Origin: Campylobacteraceae bacterium
Lineage (GTDB): Bacteria > Campylobacterota > Campylobacteria > Campylobacterales > Campylobacteraceae
Length of the DNA: 9,304 nucleotides
Direction: 5' to 3'
NCBI GenBank assembly: GCA_031259875.1
Contig: JAIRKW010000159.1
Location: 1 to 9,304, forward strand
Shown here piece by piece: positions 6,815 through 9,304 of the stretch. Position 1 is the stretch's first letter, and each line of letters opens with the position of its first letter. The position numbers were made by a program, and so were the translations under genes. The notes beneath the pieces were generated by a model. The model worked only from the letters and a program-made list of their open reading frames with translations. It did no database searches and had not been told where the DNA came from.

Positions 6815-7452
6815 TGATAATATCTCTTGAAATTCAATCTTTTTACACACTTTCTGAAAACATGGATGATTTAAGAGAAAAAGAGTTTGTGCCTAATATG
6901 ATGATGCGCCGTCGTTTAGGCAGAAATGCCAAAATGCTTATCTATTTGGCAAATATGCTTAATGTCAAAAACGAGAGGATAGTTTATGGCAGTAACTATG
7001 GCGAATTACAGGAAAGTATCTCTATACTGAAAAATATACTTGTAAAATCCTCTCCAAGCCCTACGGACTTTCAAAATTCCGTTTATAATGCTCCTGTCTC
7101 TTATCTTTCGATTTTAAACGGCAATACTTCGGAAATTATAAGCGTATCCAACGGCGATAAAACAGGCGATAATACTCTGCAAACAGCCGCGATAAAAGCA
7201 TTGGATGGAGATGGTATATTTTGCGCAGTGTGCGAAAGTTTCGCTGTTGATGAGATTCGCACGTTAAATATATGCGGCGCACCTTTTGAGAGTGCAGTCG
7301 GTTTAATAATAAAATCTGGCAGCAAAAAACCAGATATACTGTATAACGATTTAAAACCTTTGCCAAAATTTGCTCCAAGCGTTGCAAAACTTATGAACCT
7401 TTGCAAATATTTAAGTAAAAATCCGAAAGCTGCAGTAGGCATAGAGTGCTAA
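6814..7452 (+). CDS. Second cysteine-less half-ketosynthase (chain-length-factor-like)
   Basis: This 212-residue protein is another ketosynthase N-terminal-half homologue (Ketoacyl-synt_2 type). Its layout parallels the protein at 489-1283: MRRRLGRNAK against FRRADRFSHA, YGSNYGE against YFGTANGS, and ISVSNGDKTGDN against ISTAHSYFAFEN. At the catalytic cysteine position it has Asn113, and no downstream His motifs are present, so it cannot condense by itself. It starts one base into the darB stop (TAATG); the nearest SD-like GAGG at 6797-6800 is 13 bases away, so it probably depends on coupled translation. It ends seven bases into the dehydratase-like gene. Likely a non-catalytic partner of the single intact ketosynthase, or of DarB; this is inferred. 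It is full-length by comparison with its paralogue and not a decayed fragment. Confidence 0.72.
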   Translation: MIISLEIQSFYTLSENMDDLREKEFVPNMMMRRRLGRNAKMLIYLANMLNVKNERIVYGSNYGELQESISILKNILVKSSPSPTDFQNSVYNAPVSYLSILNGNTSEIISVSNGDKTGDNTLQTAAIKALDGDGIFCAVCESFAVDEIRTLNICGAPFESAVGLIIKSGSKKPDILYNDLKPLPKFAPSVAKLMNLCKYLSKNPKAAVGIEC

Positions 7453-7790
7453 AACTTCCTCATAAGCCTCCGATACTTTTTGCTAAGGAAATTTTGAATA
7501 GAGGTGAGAATTGGGCTATTGTATCTGCAGAGTTTCCAAAACAACCCACACTTGGCATGATGATGGAAGCTGCTGCACAAAGCAGTGCGGCTTTAAGCGA
7601 GAGTGACAGTGAAGGGTATTTGCTTTCTTGTTCAAATCTCATTTTGCATATGTATCCAATCGGACTGAAATTTAGTATATATGTGAAGAGCGATATGATA
7701 AACGATACCTTAAATGAGATTTATTTTGAAGCAAAAGAGGGCGGAACACTTATTTCAAGCGGTACTATTTTAGTTATGTTACAAAGTTAA
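7446..7790 (+). CDS. Hotdog-fold 3-hydroxyacyl-ACP dehydratase-like protein (FabZ/ApeP-like)
   Basis: At 114 residues this is a short hotdog protein resembling FabZ/FabA-like dehydratases. The helix motif GMMMEAAAQSSAA (37-49) matches the FabZ LIEALAQ helix, and Glu41 corresponds to the catalytic acid. The preceding AEFPKQPTLG lines up with FabZ GHFPG.P...G, but Glu29 replaces the catalytic His, and the loop is about two residues shorter. It could therefore be inactive and act as a partner, use altered chemistry, or be a thioesterase-like member. If a dehydratase, it would provide the 2-enoyl thioester that DarB needs. The GTG at 7446 is the only plausible start: no in-frame start precedes it and the next ATG falls inside the motif helix. 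It overlaps the previous gene by seven bases and ends the operon. Confidence 0.72.
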   Translation: MLKLPHKPPILFAKEILNRGENWAIVSAEFPKQPTLGMMMEAAAQSSAALSESDSEGYLLSCSNLILHMYPIGLKFSIYVKSDMINDTLNEIYFEAKEGGTLISSGTILVMLQS

Positions 7791-7799
7791 AACATATAT

Positions 7800-7828
7800 C
7801 TTTATCTAAACTATAATAAAGTTTTTTT
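7800..7828 (+). terminator. Probable weak terminator after the dar operon
   Basis: CTTTAT (7800-7805) pairs with ATAAAG (7816-7821) across a 10-base loop, followed directly by seven T residues (7822-7828). The stem is AT-rich and weak, but the T-tract and the position 10 bp after the stop codon fit an intrinsic terminator separating the dar operon from the fumarase genes. Confidence 0.45.
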
Positions 7829-7850
7829 AATTATACAGTAGTACAATGAC
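7829..7850 (+). promoter_or_regulatory. Candidate promoter region of the fumarase operon
   Basis: TATACA (7832-7837) and TACAAT (7842-7847) are possible -10 boxes between the terminator-like hairpin and the fumarase ATG at 7880. Neither has a -35 partner. One of them probably starts transcription of the fumarase genes; which one cannot be decided by reading. Confidence 0.3.
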
Positions 7851-7867
7851 ATAAATATCAAAATTTT

Positions 7868-7874
7868 AAGGGAG
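7868..7874 (+). promoter_or_regulatory. Ribosome binding site of the fumarase alpha gene
   Basis: AAGGGAG lies five bases before the ATG at 7880. It is a strong site, as expected for a central-metabolism enzyme. Confidence 0.7.
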
Positions 7875-7879
7875 AGTGT

Positions 7880-8725
7880 ATGAAAGTAATACAAGCACAA
7901 GAAATTACTGATGCAGTTGCCAAACTCTGTATTGAGGCATGTAGAATTGTAACACCTGATATGTATAAAGCTTTGGAACTTGCCCAAAAAAATGAGCAAT
8001 CACCGCTTGGGCGCGACATTTTAGGTAAGCTCATTGAAAATGCCGATATCGCTGCAAAAGATGCTGTACCAATTTGTCAAGACACAGGCATGAGCGTTGT
8101 ATTTGTTGAGTATGGTCAAGATGTAAGAATCGAAGGCGGCTATCTGGAAGACGCCATAAATGAAGGCATTGCAAAGGGCTATGTGGACGGATATTTGAGA
8201 AAATCCGTAGTCGCCGAGCCGATATTTAACAGAAAAAATACAGGGAATAATACACCAGCTGTTATAAACACAAGAATTGTCAAAGGTGATAAACTCAAAA
8301 TTAAAGTTGCCCCAAAAGGCTTTGGCAGTGAAAATAAGAGTATCTTAAAAATGCTTGTTCCGGCTGATGGTTTAGAGGGCGTAAAAAAAGTCTTTTTAGA
8401 AACTGTCAAGTTGGCAGGTCCTAACGCCTGTCCCCCAATGGTTATAGGTGTGGGCATAGGCGGCACTATGGATAAAGCTGCACTTTTAGCCAAACAAGCG
8501 GCTGTGCGCTCTGTTGATTCATACAATGAACATCCCGATTATGCAAAGCTTGAAGAAGAGCTTTTAGAACTTGCAAATAAAACAGGTGTTGGTCCGCAGG
8601 GCTTAGGCGGCACGACAACAGCTATTAAAGTAAATGTTGAATGGTATCCTACCCATATAGCAGGTCTTCCAGTTGCCGTTAATGTTAACTGCCATGCGGC
8701 GCGTCACGCCGATATTACACTTTAA
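7880..8725 (+). CDS. Class I fumarate hydratase, alpha (N-terminal) subunit
   Basis: This is the larger half of an oxygen-sensitive [4Fe-4S] fumarase that interconverts fumarate and L-malate in the cytoplasm. The three cluster ligands are visible: Cys66 in PICQDTGMS, Cys184 in NACPPMVIGVGIGG and Cys271 in NVNCHAARHAD. Asp68 in CQDTG corresponds to the residue proposed as catalytic base in class I fumarases. RKNTGNNTPA (118-127) and GLGGTTTAIKV (241-251) are further conserved blocks. At 281 residues it matches the separate alpha subunit of two-subunit enzymes rather than fused FumA/FumB. The beta gene follows after 10 bp. A related L(+)-tartrate dehydratase (TtdA) is possible from sequence alone, but fumarase is much likelier in this setting. 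In reductive-TCA Campylobacterota it would serve the cycle in either direction. Confidence 0.9.
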   Translation: MKVIQAQEITDAVAKLCIEACRIVTPDMYKALELAQKNEQSPLGRDILGKLIENADIAAKDAVPICQDTGMSVVFVEYGQDVRIEGGYLEDAINEGIAKGYVDGYLRKSVVAEPIFNRKNTGNNTPAVINTRIVKGDKLKIKVAPKGFGSENKSILKMLVPADGLEGVKKVFLETVKLAGPNACPPMVIGVGIGGTMDKAALLAKQAAVRSVDSYNEHPDYAKLEEELLELANKTGVGPQGLGGTTTAIKVNVEWYPTHIAGLPVAVNVNCHAARHADITL

Positions 8726-8730
8726 AGGAG
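8725..8730 (+). promoter_or_regulatory. Ribosome binding site deciding the fumarase beta start
   Basis: AAGGAG overlaps the last base of the alpha stop codon and lies five bases before ATG at 8736. This supports 8736 over an in-frame ATG at 8673 inside the alpha gene. Confidence 0.75.
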
Positions 8731-8735
8731 TTACG

Positions 8736-9293
8736 ATGTCAAAAGCTATAAAAATACAAGCTCCATTCAATAAAGATGTCGCCAAAAAACTTAAAGCAGG
8801 CGATAACGTTCTAATTTCAGGTACGATAATAGCGGCGCGCGATGCCGCTCATAAGGCTCTAACCGAAGCTTTGGCACGCGGCGAAAAACTGCCTGTTGAA
8901 CTTGAAAATGAGACTATCTATTATCTTGGACCAAGTCCTGCAAAACCAGGTCAAGTTATAGGCGCGGCAGGACCTACAACAAGCGGCAGAATGGATAAAT
9001 ATACGCCGGCTATTTTAAGCCTTGGTGTAAGCGGTATGGTCGGCAAAGGTTACCGTTCAAAAGAGGTTACTGACTCTATTGTAAAAAACGGTGCGGTTTA
9101 TATGGTAGCTATCGGAGGAGCAGGAGCGCTTATATCACAAACTATTAAAAAGTATGAAGTTTTAGCATATCCGGAATTAGGACCTGAAGCTATAGCAAGA
9201 CTTACTGTGGAGAATTTTCCCGCAATAGTAGCGATAGACAGCGAAGGTAATAATTTTTATGGAGTAGGACAAAAACCTTATATAAAAATTTAG
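8736..9293 (+). CDS. Class I fumarate hydratase, beta (C-terminal) subunit
   Basis: This 185-residue protein is the C-terminal domain counterpart of class I fumarases and completes the active site with the alpha subunit. Characteristic blocks are SGTIIAARDAAHK (28-40, with the RD..H motif), YLGPSPAKPGQVIGAAGP (63-80), TTSGRMDKYTP (81-91, substrate-binding region), GMVGKG (100-105), GAVYMVAIGGAGAL (119-132) and the ending PAIVAIDSEGNNFYGVG (162-178). It is complete, stopping with TAG 11 bases before the window ends. It is translated from its own strong ribosome binding site, 10 bp after the alpha gene, so the two subunits are surely co-transcribed. The family includes tartrate dehydratase TtdB, a less likely alternative. 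Confidence 0.9.
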   Translation: MSKAIKIQAPFNKDVAKKLKAGDNVLISGTIIAARDAAHKALTEALARGEKLPVELENETIYYLGPSPAKPGQVIGAAGPTTSGRMDKYTPAILSLGVSGMVGKGYRSKEVTDSIVKNGAVYMVAIGGAGALISQTIKKYEVLAYPELGPEAIARLTVENFPAIVAIDSEGNNFYGVGQKPYIKI

Positions 9294-9304
9294 ATTGCTT
9301 TTGA

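Noticed and set aside
8179..8526. 115-codon minus-strand open frame
   Set aside because: Antisense to the fumarase alpha gene, which carries all three cluster cysteines; no independent support.
8673..8735. Extended N-terminus for the fumarase beta subunit
   Set aside because: It would lie inside the alpha gene's conserved NVNCHAARHAD coding region; the ATG at 8736 has a strong AAGGAG site.
1..9304. Recent insertion of the dar locus by a mobile element
   Set aside because: No transposase, integrase, tRNA target, flanking direct repeats or visible change in base composition at the borders near 489 and 7790.

Overview
The window is an AT-rich, densely packed bacterial sequence. Gene style points to the Campylobacterota (Epsilonproteobacteria), perhaps a Sulfurimonas-like or Arcobacter-like organism: low GC, genes overlapping by a few bases, promoters with a -10 box but no clear -35 box, and a two-subunit iron-sulfur fumarase as in reductive-TCA members. 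This placement is inferred from style and protein resemblance, not from a marker gene. No tRNA, rRNA, CRISPR array, transposase or phage gene is visible.

Layout. (1) 1-429: a terminator-like hairpin and a small outer-membrane-type lipoprotein on the minus strand. (2) 489-4629, minus strand: a tightly coupled operon transcribed from about 4650 leftward, reading ABC ATPase, ABC-2 permease, acyl carrier protein, intact ketosynthase, then a half-length ketosynthase-like protein without the catalytic cysteine. (3) 4630-4728: a 99-bp divergent promoter region. (4) 4729-7790, plus strand: an oppositely directed, equally tight operon reading DarA (dialkylresorcinol-forming, flavodoxin-like), DarB (ketosynthase III-like), a second half-length ketosynthase-like protein without the cysteine, and a hotdog-fold dehydratase-like protein. 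(5) 7791-7879: a probable terminator and a candidate promoter. (6) 7880-9293: the alpha and beta subunits of class I fumarate hydratase, an ordinary central-metabolism operon.

The heart of the window (489-7790) is a nine-gene biosynthesis-plus-export locus of the dialkylresorcinol (DAR)/aryl-polyene family. In the known pathway DarB joins a beta-ketoacyl thioester to an alpha,beta-unsaturated acyl thioester and cyclises them, and DarA aromatises the ring; DarC is an acyl carrier protein. Here the ACP, the ketosynthase with its cysteine-less partners and the dehydratase-like protein could supply the two acyl chains, and the ABC-2 transporter could move the product. The locus has no ketoreductase, acyltransferase, glycosyltransferase, CoA ligase or MMPL exporter within the window, so it is far smaller than typical aryl-polyene or flexirubin clusters. 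Its unusual features are one active ketosynthase accompanied by two cysteine-less half-ketosynthases (Cys replaced by His and by Asn), and a dehydratase-like protein with Glu where FabZ has its catalytic His.
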